Positions 1-7,015 of a stretch of 10,057 nucleotides of DNA are shown in pieces. A program made the position numbers and the translations under genes. The DNA is from Actinomycetes bacterium. GTDB taxonomy: Bacteria; Actinomycetota; CALGFH01. Within the stretch, counting starts at the first letter, position 1. Each line of letters opens with the position of its first letter. A model generated the notes under the pieces. The model was not told the DNA's origin. It did not search any database and saw only the letters and a program-made list of their open reading frames with translations. Where the stretch lies: assembly GCA_030152105.1 (NCBI GenBank), contig JASLIH010000320.1, forward strand, positions 1 to 10,057. The letters are read 5' to 3'.

Positions 1-34
1 TGTGGCGTGAAACTGGACGGTTGACGAGCCGGGA

Positions 35-649
35 TCAGGTGACCTCCACCGATCCGAACTCGGGGCGCCCGGTGGGCCGGTACACCTGGATCGTCACGCC
101 CGAAGGCGTGGTCCGCGACTCGTCCAGCGTCAGGCCCGTCGCGATGCCCTGGTCCGCGAAGAGGCGCCGGCCGGCGCCGACGATCACTGGGAACACCAGC
201 AGGTTGAGGCGGTCGACGAGGTCGTTGTCGAGCAGGAATCGGACGAGCGTGCCGCTGCCATGGACCTGGAGCTCGCGCCCTTCGCGATTCTTGAGCTCCC
301 GGACAGCGGAGGCGAGGTCGCCCTCGAGCACCGTGGTGTTGGCCCACTGCGGGTCGTCGAGGGTGGTCGAGGCGACGTATTTGGGCAGCGTGTTGAGGCG
401 GTTCGCCACCGTGTCGTTCGGATCGGTGGCCTTCGGCCAGAAGGCGGCGAAGATGTCGTAGGTGCGCCGGCCGAGGAGAAACGCGTCCACCTGGTCGAAC
501 ACCTCGTCGATGAACTGGCCGGTCGCCTTGTCGAAATGGGGGACGAGCCAGCCGCCCCGGTCGAAGCCGTCGCTGCGATCCTCGTCCGGGCCGCCCGGGC
601 CCTGGTAGACGCCGTCGACCGAGACAAACGTCGTGACGGTGAGCTGCAT
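35..649 (-). CDS. RibD C-terminal / dihydrofolate reductase-like family protein
   Basis: This 204-residue protein belongs to the RibD C-terminal (DHFR-like) superfamily of small cytosolic NAD(P)H-dependent reductases. Visible family signatures are the N-terminal strand and loop SVDGVYQGPGG (residues 10-20), LLGRRTYDIF (58-67), the nucleotide-binding VHGSGTLVRFL (129-139) and LVFPVIVGAGRRLF (151-164). Length is normal for the family. I chose the ATG at 649 because AAAGGA lies five bases upstream and family members typically begin MxxTVTTFVSVDG. An in-frame ATG at 670 would add seven residues and overlap the hydrolase stop by four bases. The gene is the last of the ArsR-led set, so it is probably co-regulated with it. 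Stand-alone members rarely act in riboflavin or folate synthesis, and the real substrate is unknown. Family assignment is firm; function is open. Confidence 0.9.
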   Translation of the reverse strand: MQLTVTTFVSVDGVYQGPGGPDEDRSDGFDRGGWLVPHFDKATGQFIDEVFDQVDAFLLGRRTYDIFAAFWPKATDPNDTVANRLNTLPKYVASTTLDDPQWANTTVLEGDLASAVRELKNREGRELQVHGSGTLVRFLLDNDLVDRLNLLVFPVIVGAGRRLFADQGIATGLTLDESRTTPSGVTIQVYRPTGRPEFGSVEVT

Positions 650-654
650 GTTCG

Positions 655-660
655 TCCTTT
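655..660 (-). promoter_or_regulatory. Ribosome binding site deciding the reductase start
   Basis: AAAGGA on the minus strand sits five bases before the ATG at 649. It supports the shorter reductase start over the in-frame ATG at 670. It lies inside the last codons of the upstream hydrolase gene region, as expected for tightly packed cistrons. Confidence 0.6.
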
Positions 661-666
661 CGTCGC

Positions 667-1551
667 TCATGCCCTGGCAGCCAGGACCTCGCGGAGCTTG
701 GCCGCGAAGGCGTCTGGCTCGCCGGGCTGGCCGTATTCGTCGCCGAGGAAGCCGCCGTGATGGCTCGGGAAGGTCACCGGCTTGGTGCCAAGCCGCTCGG
801 CGACGGCGAAGGCGCCACGGTTCGCCATCTGGCCCTCGGACTCCTCGCCGGCGGCCAGGACGATCGGTGTCGATCCGGATCGTAGGACGTCGAAGTCGGG
901 CTCGTAGTGGGTGCTGGTGATCAGGTTCTGGCCGAGCAGCGGATCGGTGCGTGAGCCGTCGTCCTCGGTCGGCAAGCCGAACATCGCCGGGTCGGGCGCC
1001 GGCTGGTCGGCGATCTCGGCGGTGAAGGGACCCTGGTGGCTGCTGAGGGCGATGAACTGGGCCATCCCGGCGCCCCAGCCGCTGCGCTGGTAGGTCTCGG
1101 CGACCGCGCGGGTGGCCGCCATCGCGTGCTCGCGGTCGGGCAGGATGGAGGCGAGCGCCGGCTCGTGGGCGACGAGGGTCCGCACGTCCTCGGGGTGCTT
1201 GGACATGAGGGCGAGCGCGTTGACCGCGCCACCGCTGCTGGCGAACAGGTCGACCGGACCTCCACCGATCGCCTGGATGAGCCGATGCAGGTCGTCGGCG
1301 TGAACCTCGGGAGTCACCGGGCTGGCTGGATCGGTCTTCACGCTGCGCTCGACGCCGCGTGGGTCGTAGGTGACCATGGTGCGGTCGGAGAAGTGCTGCG
1401 ACAGCGTGCCGAAGCCGGCCGCGCCCATCGGGGAGCCGATCAGCAACAGGATCGGCTCGGTGCTGGCGTCGCTGCCCCGAACGTCATAGGTAAGGGTGGC
1501 GCCGGGCACGTCCAGGGTGTGGGTTGTCAGCTGGGTCGTCCTGCTGGTCAC
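667..1551 (-). CDS. Alpha/beta hydrolase
   Basis: A 294-residue alpha/beta-hydrolase-fold protein, probably a soluble esterase or lipase-like enzyme. The oxyanion region appears as LLLIGSPMGAAGF (35-47). The nucleophile elbow is LFASSGGAVNALAL (102-115), putting the catalytic serine at S106. The elbow reads A-x-S-x-G rather than the classic G-x-S-x-G, a tolerated variant. TYDPRGVERS (61-70) matches the usual strand-4 'YDxRGxGxS' element, and the likely catalytic histidine is H264 or H265 in SHHGGF near the C-terminus. The start is a GTG at 1551, with GAGGAG six bases upstream (1558-1563). The gene lies 58 bases after the SRPBCC gene and ends 17 bases before the chosen reductase start, consistent with one transcript. 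The substrate cannot be read from sequence. Confidence 0.9.
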   Translation of the reverse strand: MTSRTTQLTTHTLDVPGATLTYDVRGSDASTEPILLLIGSPMGAAGFGTLSQHFSDRTMVTYDPRGVERSVKTDPASPVTPEVHADDLHRLIQAIGGGPVDLFASSGGAVNALALMSKHPEDVRTLVAHEPALASILPDREHAMAATRAVAETYQRSGWGAGMAQFIALSSHQGPFTAEIADQPAPDPAMFGLPTEDDGSRTDPLLGQNLITSTHYEPDFDVLRSGSTPIVLAAGEESEGQMANRGAFAVAERLGTKPVTFPSHHGGFLGDEYGQPGEPDAFAAKLREVLAARA

Positions 1552-1609
1552 GGTGCGCTCCTCGCGGTGCTCTCGGGTTCGTTGTGCAGGCTGCCGCCAA
1601 CGGGCGACC

Positions 1610-2125
1610 TTATCGGCGCGTGGTCGATGAGGCGGCGTCCTCGGCCAGGATGGCGTCGATCTGACCGACGGCCTGCTTCAGGCCCTCCTCGGCGCCCAGA
1701 GCGAGGACCTGCTCCATCGCCTCGGTGCTGGGAAAGCGGCTCTCGATCGACATCCGCGTCCGGCCGCTGCCGATCTCGTCGATCGTGACCCGGGCGATGG
1801 TTGGCGGCAGATCGGTGTTCGGCGAGCCGTCGTCGTTGGCGAAGCCGTCCCGGAACAGGAGCGACCGCGGCGGGTCGACCTCGACGATGTCCCAGTAGCC
1901 GTGCGGCTGGTCGCCCTCGGGACCGGTCATGTGGTACTCGACGCGGCTGCCCGGCGCCAGGTCATGCCTGGTGAAGGTGGCGGGGTAGGTCGGCGGGCCC
2001 CACCAGCGCTCGAGCTGACGCGGGTCGGCCCAGAGCTGCCAGACCCGCTCTGGCGAGGCGTCGAACTCGGCATCGATGGTCATGGTCAATGCCCGGGGGT
2101 CCTTGCGGACGCCGGTGACGGTCAT
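1610..2125 (-). CDS. SRPBCC / AHSA1-like (activator of Hsp90 ATPase homologue) domain protein
   Basis: A 171-residue START/Bet v1-like SRPBCC protein of the AHSA1 type: a helix-grip fold with a deep hydrophobic pocket. Signatures are DASPERVWQLWADPRQLERWWGP (22-44), where the WWGP box is diagnostic, then GxxxEYHMTGPEG (59-71), GYWDIVEVDPPRSLLF (76-91) and a C-terminal amphipathic helix EAMEQVLALGAEEGLKQAVGQI (135-156). I use the ATG at 2125 because AAGGAG (2134-2139) precedes it by eight bases; a longer in-frame start at 2185 would lie well inside the repressor gene. The ATG overlaps the ArsR stop as ATGA, so translation is probably coupled. ArsR plus AHSA1 is a common actinobacterial pairing, in which the SRPBCC protein may bind or sense the ligand. 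No ligand is known here. Confidence 0.92.
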   Translation of the reverse strand: MTVTGVRKDPRALTMTIDAEFDASPERVWQLWADPRQLERWWGPPTYPATFTRHDLAPGSRVEYHMTGPEGDQPHGYWDIVEVDPPRSLLFRDGFANDDGSPNTDLPPTIARVTIDEIGSGRTRMSIESRFPSTEAMEQVLALGAEEGLKQAVGQIDAILAEDAASSTTRR

Positions 2126-2457
2126 GGGTCGGTCTCCTTCGTGTCGGTGACCAGGGCGGCCATCCGGTCGAGCCGCCCGCGCCACAGCTCCTCGTACCGG
2201 TCGAGCAGGCGTCGCGCACGGCGGAGCCCCTCGACATTGGTGCGGACGACCTTCCGGCGCCCGATGCGCACCTTGGTGACCAGGCCGGCCCGCTCCAGGA
2301 TCGCGACGTGCTTCTGCACCGCCGCGAAGCTCATGGGGTAGTGCTCGGCCAGCTCGGCGACGCCCTCCTCACCCGCGATGGCCCGGCGGACGATGTCGCG
2401 CCGGGTGCCGTCGGCCAGCGCCCGGAACACGCGATCGAAGTCGAGGGTCGTCTGCAT
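2122..2457 (-). CDS. ArsR-family winged-helix transcriptional regulator
   Basis: A 111-residue repressor-type winged helix-turn-helix protein. DFDRVFRALADGTRRDIVRRA (6-26) is the typical ArsR N-terminal helix, with LADGTRR in place of the usual LADPTRR. The recognition helix is MSFAAVQKHVAILERAGLV (42-60), followed by the wing KVRIGRRKVVRT (62-73) and a C-terminal dimer helix. There are no cysteines, so it is unlikely to be a thiol-based metal sensor and belongs with the ArsR proteins paired with SRPBCC genes. An ATG at 2469 is in frame, but I prefer 2457: the 2469 ATG lies inside the -10 box, while a TANNNT box sits exactly seven bases before 2457, as in leaderless actinobacterial transcripts. 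The stop overlaps the next gene by four bases. The palindrome at its start suggests autorepression. Confidence 0.93.
   Translation of the reverse strand: MQTTLDFDRVFRALADGTRRDIVRRAIAGEEGVAELAEHYPMSFAAVQKHVAILERAGLVTKVRIGRRKVVRTNVEGLRRARRLLDRYEELWRGRLDRMAALVTDTKETDP
2134..2139 (-). promoter_or_regulatory. Ribosome binding site of the SRPBCC gene
   Basis: AAGGAG on the minus strand lies eight bases before the ATG at 2125, inside the final codons of the ArsR gene. It fixes the SRPBCC start and supports coupled translation. Confidence 0.65.
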
Positions 2458-2483
2458 TGATACAACCATAAGGTTGTATCAAT
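2456..2483. promoter_or_regulatory. Perfect 12-4-12 inverted repeat, probable ArsR operator
   Basis: The arms ATTGATACAACC (2456-2467) and GGTTGTATCAAT (2472-2483) are perfect reverse complements around the spacer ATAA. The repeat covers the -10 box and first bases of the ArsR gene, and lies just downstream of the -35 box. This is the layout of an autorepressed operon, in which bound repressor would exclude RNA polymerase. A local AT-rich palindrome in such GC-rich DNA is unlikely to be chance. That ArsR is the binder is inferred from position. Confidence 0.8.
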
Positions 2484-2494
2484 GATCGCGTCAA
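2465..2494 (-). promoter_or_regulatory. Leaderless promoter of the ArsR operon
   Basis: On the minus strand TTGACG (2494-2489) and TATGGT (2470-2465) are separated by 18 bases, close to the SigA-type consensus. The -10 box ends seven bases before the ATG at 2457, which predicts transcription beginning at the start codon itself. The -10 box lies within the adjacent palindrome. Confidence 0.7.
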
Positions 2495-2550
2495 GAGCGG
2501 CCGCAACGACCCGTCGACAGCCGGCGGCAGCCATGCCACCGGACGTCGTC

Positions 2551-4311
2551 TCAGGCGTCGGCGGGCAGGCGCCGGGCGGTGCGGTACATGGCCACGGCCT
2601 CCTCGACGGTGGTGGCGTCGGTGGGGGCCTTGTCGTCACGCCAGCGGCCGGTGAACCGGGGGAACCGCAGGGCCAGCCCGGCGTCCTCCTTGAGCAGGCC
2701 CCAGGCGGCGGTGTGGTGGGGCGACAGGGTCAGCTCGGCGGCCAGGACCTCCACCACCAGGGTGGGCTCGAACCACACGTCCGCCGCCCAGAGTGAGTCC
2801 ACGTTGGCCGGCCGCTGGGCCCGGGCCAGCGGCGCCAGCCGGGCCGGCAGCCCGGCCAGCTCGGCGTCGGAGAAGCCGGTGCCGCACTTGCAGATCGTCT
2901 GGAACCGCTCGTTGGCCGGGTCGTACACGGCCAGCAGCAGCGCCCCGTACATCCCGGCCCGGCGTCCCCGCCCGGCCAGCCCGCCCACCACGACCAGGTC
3001 CAGGGTGTCGGTGAGCTCGCTGCGGTAGTCGCGCTTGAGCTTGATCCACTGCCAGCCCCGCGCCCCGGCCTGGTAGGAGGCCGTCGGGGCGACCGACTTG
3101 CAGATCAGGCCCTCGCAGCCCTCGGCCACGGCCTGCTCGAAGGTCGCCTCCAGCGCAGCCTCGTCGCCGACCTGCTCGGCGGTGGTCAGCCGCAGCCGCG
3201 CTGACGGCGTGATCGCCTCGGCCAGCCGCGCCCGGCGTTCCAGGTAGGGCAGGCGGGTGAGGTCGGTGCCGTCGGCGTACAGCAGCTCGAAGCAGAACAG
3301 GCTCACGGGATAGTCGCTGACGGCCTCGGTGATGCCGTACTTGCGGCGCCGGAACATCACGTCCTGGAACGGGCGCAGCTCCCCCGAAGCCGGGTCGAAG
3401 GCCACGACCTCGCCCTCCAGGATCGCCTCACGCGGCCCCAGGCTCTGGTCGAGCAGCTTGACCACCTCGGGGAACTGGGTCGAGACCCGGTCCAGGCGGC
3501 GGGTGTACAGCTCAAGGGCGCCGTCGGCGGTGCGGTGGGCCTGGACCCGGATCCCGTCGTACTTGTACTCGGCCGCACACGTCCCGCCCAGCTTGGCCAG
3601 GATCTCGGCCGAGCTGGACATTCGCTGGGCCAGCATCGGCCGCACCGGGTTGCCCGCCCGGACCTCCATCCGCTCCACCTCGGCCAGCCCGCCCGACACC
3701 AAGGTGGCCGCGACCTGGCTGAGGTCCGAGCAGATGTTGTAGGCCCGCTCCAGAATCTGTCGCTGCTTGCGGCCGCCGGCGTGGACCTCGGCCAGCCCGT
3801 CCAGGATGGTGGCGGTGCCGATCCCCAGGCGCAGCGAGCCGGTGACAGTCCGCACCAGGTAACGGGCCTCCAACGGCGTCGCCCGGCCAAGCAGGCCGAC
3901 CAGCCCGGCCAGCTTGCGGCCCTGCGAGCCCTCCCCCTCGGCCTCGGCGACCTCGTGCAGGCCCTCGAACACGGTCCCGACCTCCAGGGTCGCCACCCGG
4001 TCGGGGTCCAGCTCCCCGAGCAGCTGCTCGGCGGTCAGGCCGAGATCGCCGACCTCGCGGGCACCCGCGAGCACCTGCTCGGCCGTCGTGGCCGCGGCCT
4101 GGGCGACCGCCCGGGCGGCCAGCCGCTCGGCCATCCCCAGCTCCACCCCGGCGAAGTCGGGGGCGATCTGGCCCTGGCACAGCAGCGCCACCGTCGGCAG
4201 CAGGTCGTCCGGGGTCTGCCGGAACAGCTCGGCCAACCGTTCGATCAGCGCGATCCGCCCGCTGGAGCGCTCCAGGTCCCGATAGGCCTCGGCGAGGATC
4301 TTGTAGCGCAC
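2551..4311 (-). CDS. ATP-dependent DNA ligase (archaeal/eukaryal type)
   Basis: A 586-residue ATP-dependent DNA ligase that seals nicks via a lysyl-AMP intermediate. It has an N-terminal DNA-binding domain (about 1-220), adenylation domain (about 220-430) and OB-fold domain (about 430-586). Motif I is EYKYDGIRVQ (248-257), with catalytic lysine K250. Motif III is FELLYADG (341-348), motif IV EGLICKS (400-406), motif V WIKLKRDY (422-429), and the C-terminal motif VI region is LRFPRFTGRWRDDK (548-561). The KYDG motif I and the N-terminus MRYKILAEAYRDLERSSGR resemble archaeal ligases and human LIG1. The mycobacterial LigB I recall is shorter and reads KLDG. The start is a GTG at 4311, with GGAGGAA at 4317-4323. 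No Ku, LigD polymerase or nuclease neighbour is present, so it is probably a stand-alone repair ligase accessory to NAD-dependent LigA. Confidence 0.96.
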   Translation of the reverse strand: MRYKILAEAYRDLERSSGRIALIERLAELFRQTPDDLLPTVALLCQGQIAPDFAGVELGMAERLAARAVAQAAATTAEQVLAGAREVGDLGLTAEQLLGELDPDRVATLEVGTVFEGLHEVAEAEGEGSQGRKLAGLVGLLGRATPLEARYLVRTVTGSLRLGIGTATILDGLAEVHAGGRKQRQILERAYNICSDLSQVAATLVSGGLAEVERMEVRAGNPVRPMLAQRMSSSAEILAKLGGTCAAEYKYDGIRVQAHRTADGALELYTRRLDRVSTQFPEVVKLLDQSLGPREAILEGEVVAFDPASGELRPFQDVMFRRRKYGITEAVSDYPVSLFCFELLYADGTDLTRLPYLERRARLAEAITPSARLRLTTAEQVGDEAALEATFEQAVAEGCEGLICKSVAPTASYQAGARGWQWIKLKRDYRSELTDTLDLVVVGGLAGRGRRAGMYGALLLAVYDPANERFQTICKCGTGFSDAELAGLPARLAPLARAQRPANVDSLWAADVWFEPTLVVEVLAAELTLSPHHTAAWGLLKEDAGLALRFPRFTGRWRDDKAPTDATTVEEAVAMYRTARRLPADA

Positions 4312-4549
4312 CCGTCTTCCTCCCCCGGTCGATCAGCGACCAGTCCGTCCAACTCAGCCAGCCAGGTAAGCAGGATATCGGCAAGCCGCCACGGACCGTG
4401 CGCGGCGCGACCTCAGTAACCACTGCCCGTGCCTGGTCACATGGCCACGTCCTTCCCCGCCACGGACGCCCAGGCCGCCAACGCTGTAGCCAGGCCATCC
4501 CTTCAACGCCGCCAACACCTCCTACACCCCGATGGCCGGCGCCGCTGGG
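4312..4549. other. Intergenic gap between ligase and FAD monooxygenase
   Basis: These 238 bases hold the ligase ribosome binding site (4317-4323) next to its start. I found no convincing gene, no clear -35/-10 pair and no hairpin followed by a T-run. Open frames crossing it are extensions of shadows of the two flanking genes. Confidence 0.6.
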
Positions 4550-5737
4550 TCAGCGGCCGGGTTCGTAGAGCCCGAAGACGAGGTCAGGGTCACCGGGACG
4601 CCAGGTGCTCTCGACCTGTGACTTGTTGCCGTTTCGGCGCGTGCGCTCCAGCACCGCCCGTCCGACGGCGAGCTGGTGGCGTTCCCATCGCGGCAACGCC
4701 GCCTGGAGGTCGCCCTGCGTCGTCGCGAGGGTGTCGGCGAGTGCCCAGGCGTCGGCTGCCGCCTTGGCGGTGCCCGCGGCGGCGTGCGGCCGCAGGGCGA
4801 AGGCGGCATCGCCGATCAGGCAGACGCGTCCGAAGGCCATCTGGGTGACCTCGATATCGAAGATCACCTGGACGAACGGGAGCTTGCAGCGCTGCACGAC
4901 CTCGGTGAACTGGGGAGCGAGCAGCGCGGCGGCACCAGTCCGCAGCTCCTCCAGGTGCGCCTCGCGGGCCGCACCCGGTGGCAGGCTGAGCTCGCGGCGC
5001 GTCCCGTACCGGTCGGTCATGAGATCCTCAAGTTCCCTCCCAACGCCATAGTTCCGGTACCACACGAAGTTGGCCAGACGCCGACCGGTTGCCACCGAAC
5101 CGTCCAGCGCCGGGATCGGGTAGACCAGGATGTGGCTGTTGGGAATGACCTGGTAGCAGATCGAGTCGGCAAGCAGGTCACGCACCCCGCGGCTGAGCTG
5201 CCGCTCATCGACGGTGCCCCGCCAGGCCACATAGCCCGCATACGCCGGCCGGGCCTGGGGCTGCAGCACGGCACGGGCCTGGGAGGCGATGCCGTCGGCA
5301 CAGACCAGGAGATCGCATCCCGCCGTGGTGCCGTCGGCGAACCGCAGCTCGACGTGTTCGCCCTGCTGGTGGAAGCCGGCCAGCTCCTTGCCGAGATGGT
5401 AGCGGCGTCGCCCGAAGCAGCCGAGCAGCGCTCGGTAGAGGGTATGCCAGGACGAGTACCGGTACCGCCGCGGCTCCTCGTACACGACGCGGCCGTCCCG
5501 GCCGAGGTAGCGCAGGACGCCCGTGGCGGTGGTGAGCTGATCCAGCTCCCGGTCGGTCCGCTCGCGGAAGTACCGGACGGTCTCGTCGAGCACGACGATG
5601 CCCGCGCCGCGGCTCTCCAGCTCCACGGCCGAGCGCTCGAACACGTCGACCTGGCAGCCGAGGTCGCGGAGGACGAGCGCGGCGGTGAGCCCGCCGAGCG
5701 AGCCCCCGACCACCGCGACCCGAGGCCACCTGCTCAC
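4550..5737 (-). CDS. Group A FAD-dependent monooxygenase, 2,6-dihydroxypyridine hydroxylase-like
   Basis: A 395-residue single-component flavoprotein monooxygenase with the p-hydroxybenzoate hydroxylase fold. It should use NAD(P)H and O2 to hydroxylate an aromatic or heteroaromatic substrate. The FAD dinucleotide motif is VAVVGGSLGGLTAALVLRD (7-25), with the acidic ribose-binding E34 in VFER. The DG motif is CADGIASQAR (146-155) and the GD motif is VCLIGDAAFALRPHAAAG (305-322). The N-terminal half, including SSWHTLYRALL (95-105) and YHLGKELAGF (113-122), resembles dihydroxypyridine 3-monooxygenase (DhpH-like) proteins as I recall them. I chose the GTG at 5737: AAGGAGG lies four bases upstream, and the protein then begins directly before the first beta strand. 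A start at 5779 would add 14 residues. It is the third gene of the cupin-led set. The substrate is not determined; a tailoring or drug-modifying role is also possible. Confidence 0.93.
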   Translation of the reverse strand: MSRWPRVAVVGGSLGGLTAALVLRDLGCQVDVFERSAVELESRGAGIVVLDETVRYFRERTDRELDQLTTATGVLRYLGRDGRVVYEEPRRYRYSSWHTLYRALLGCFGRRRYHLGKELAGFHQQGEHVELRFADGTTAGCDLLVCADGIASQARAVLQPQARPAYAGYVAWRGTVDERQLSRGVRDLLADSICYQVIPNSHILVYPIPALDGSVATGRRLANFVWYRNYGVGRELEDLMTDRYGTRRELSLPPGAAREAHLEELRTGAAALLAPQFTEVVQRCKLPFVQVIFDIEVTQMAFGRVCLIGDAAFALRPHAAAGTAKAAADAWALADTLATTQGDLQAALPRWERHQLAVGRAVLERTRRNGNKSQVESTWRPGDPDLVFGLYEPGR

Positions 5738-5741
5738 GGGA

Positions 5742-5748
5742 CCTCCTT
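5742..5748 (-). promoter_or_regulatory. Strong ribosome binding site deciding the FAD monooxygenase start
   Basis: AAGGAGG on the minus strand lies four bases before the GTG at 5737. This near-perfect anti-SD match is the reason for preferring that start over the ATG-equivalent at 5779. Confidence 0.75.
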
Positions 5749-5803
5749 CGGTCGCCCCTGGCCCTTCCCCTCGCGGCACCCCGCCTGGCGAAGGTGACGG
5801 AAG

Positions 5804-6325
5804 CTAGGGTTGCCCGAAGACCGCGACGCTGTCGACGCGGCATTCGAACAGCACCCGCCGCTCGTCCATGGCCGGGTCGCGGAGGCCATAGGGCGGCTCG
5901 GCGCCGGTGTACTTGGTCCACGCCTGGTCGATCGTCTCGGTGGCCCGGTGCCCCTCGACCCGGTCGTCCTCATGGACCTCCCGCTCCACGGTGGCCTTGA
6001 TGCTGACCCAGTGGTAGGCGTTCTTCGGGTTCATCAACAGCATCGTCACCTGCGGGTTGCCTCGCACCCACTCGGTCTTGCGGCGGTGCTCGGCCAGGTT
6101 GAGCAGCACCTTGTCCCCGCCGTAGTTGAACCAGACCGGCGTCAGCCAGGGGCGTCCATCTCCGCCCATCACCGCGATCACGGCCGTCACCGGCTCGTCG
6201 AGCAACTGCCGGTACACCGGGTCGAGGTCCTCGAGAGACTCCTTCTCCTCCCGCGACACGACCGTGAACTGGTCCTCCTGTACTCCCTGGGCGACGTCCA
6301 GGACCTTGGCGACCTTGAAGGACAC
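5804..6325 (-). CDS. PPOX-class (pyridoxamine 5'-phosphate oxidase fold) oxidoreductase, probably F420- or FMN-dependent
   Basis: A 173-residue split-barrel flavin/deazaflavin-binding protein. VTAVIAVMGGDGRPWLTPVWFNYGGDKVLLNLAEHRRKTEWVRGNPQVTMLLMNP (46-100) carries the family pattern: first barrel strand, G-x-P...PVWF, then K...NP-x-V. It continues into WVSIKATVEREVHED (106-120). The KTEWVRGNPQV segment is typical of actinobacterial F420-binding members, but FMN or heme cannot be excluded. The start is a GTG at 6325 with GGGGAGG at 6331-6337. The N-terminal extension of about 40 residues is a little longer than in minimal family members. The gene lies 18 bases after the cupin gene and 66 bases before the FAD monooxygenase, so the three are probably co-transcribed. 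It could reduce an intermediate made or consumed by its neighbours; this is inference. Confidence 0.9.
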   Translation of the reverse strand: MSFKVAKVLDVAQGVQEDQFTVVSREEKESLEDLDPVYRQLLDEPVTAVIAVMGGDGRPWLTPVWFNYGGDKVLLNLAEHRRKTEWVRGNPQVTMLLMNPKNAYHWVSIKATVEREVHEDDRVEGHRATETIDQAWTKYTGAEPPYGLRDPAMDERRVLFECRVDSVAVFGQP

Positions 6326-6343
6326 GGCACCCTCCCCTTCTCT

Positions 6344-6712
6344 TCAGTCGAGCAACTCCACGGTGACGAAGCGCAGCCTCGTCTCGCCGGCGTTCTCCAG
6401 GTCGTGGATCATCGGGTCCGCCAGGGAGGGCTCGGAGTACTGGGTGTCGCCCACCTCGTACCGTCGGACCTTGAGGGTCCCGTCGGGCGATCGCTGCCGG
6501 CCGGTCCCAGGCTCCACCACCGTCCAGAAGTACCGACGCGTATGGGCGTGAAACGGCCCCCGCTCGCCCGGTGCGAGGTTGATCTCCCACACCTTGATCC
6601 GGTCGTTCTGGAACCACAACCGCGTGCCCACCTCGAGATTGCTCGCGGCGGCGGCAAGCTCGTCCTCGAACTCCGCCGGATCGAAGGTTCCCTCGGCGGT
6701 GACCTCAGCCAT
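6344..6712 (-). CDS. Cupin domain protein
   Basis: A 122-residue single-domain cupin. Motif 1 is PGERGPFHAHTRRYFWTVVE (48-67), with putative metal ligands H55 and H57. The third histidine position appears in MIHDLENAG (101-109), where H103 and the following N107 match the usual HxLxN cupin motif 2. VKVWE-like strands and the DTQYSEPSLADP turn complete the barrel. I choose the ATG at 6712: TAGAGT ends seven bases before it, matching a leaderless transcript. An in-frame GTG at 6751 would add 13 poorly family-like residues. It is the first gene of the cupin, PPOX and FAD monooxygenase set. Small cupins of this kind may be dioxygenases, isomerases or binding proteins; no substrate can be assigned. 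A non-enzymatic role is possible because the first-motif glutamate is absent. Confidence 0.88.
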   Translation of the reverse strand: MAEVTAEGTFDPAEFEDELAAAASNLEVGTRLWFQNDRIKVWEINLAPGERGPFHAHTRRYFWTVVEPGTGRQRSPDGTLKVRRYEVGDTQYSEPSLADPMIHDLENAGETRLRFVTVELLD

Positions 6713-6719
6713 GGCCCAA

Positions 6720-6725
6720 ACTCTA
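6720..6725 (-). promoter_or_regulatory. Leaderless -10 box before the cupin operon
   Basis: TAGAGT on the minus strand (TANNNT type) ends seven bases before the cupin ATG at 6712, predicting transcription starting at that codon. No good -35 hexamer was seen at 17-18 bases, so the promoter may be weak or activator-dependent. Confidence 0.45.
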
Positions 6726-6970
6726 ATCCAAGCCCGATGCGCCCGTCGCACCGTGGTCGACCGGGACCATCTGACCGTGCCGCCACCGGATGGTCCTCAC
6801 CCGTTGACCCGTCTGGCGCCAACCGGCATCCAGGGTGAAGCCCCCAGCAACCTCGAGGTCCTCCACCGCCGCACGGTCTCGGCCGCCAAGCCCTGACGGT
6901 GAGCGGCGTGGCCGAGGTAGCCCGCAGCCGCGGCCTGGGCCGCCACTACTATGGCTCACTGCCAGGCCGG

Positions 6971-6984
6971 CGCCGATATCGGCG
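6971..6984. repeat. Perfect 14-base palindrome CGCCGATATCGGCG
   Basis: The sequence CGCCGATATCGGCG equals its own reverse complement. It could form a five-base-pair stem with an ATAT loop, downstream of the ATP-grasp stop on the minus strand, or be a binding site. With a GC-rich background, chance is possible. Confidence 0.4.
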
Positions 6985-6999
6985 AAGTCGGCTCCTGAT

Positions 7000-7015
7000 G
7001 GCCCGACCTCGGGCC
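7000..7015. repeat. GC-rich hairpin (6-base stem, 4-base loop)
   Basis: GGCCCG (7000-7005) pairs with CGGGCC (7010-7015) around ACCT. It lies about 75 bases past the ATP-grasp stop codon. No T-run follows on the minus strand, so a classic intrinsic terminator is not shown; a T-less actinobacterial terminator is possible. Confidence 0.3.

Noticed and set aside
3512..4498. 328-codon minus-strand open frame over the ligase N-terminus
   Set aside because: It is glycine- and arginine-rich and overlaps the clearly motif-bearing DNA ligase in another frame; a GC-rich frame artefact.
7000..7015. Intrinsic terminator for the ATP-grasp transcript
   Set aside because: A six-base stem exists, but no T-run follows in either direction, so it is listed only as a hairpin.
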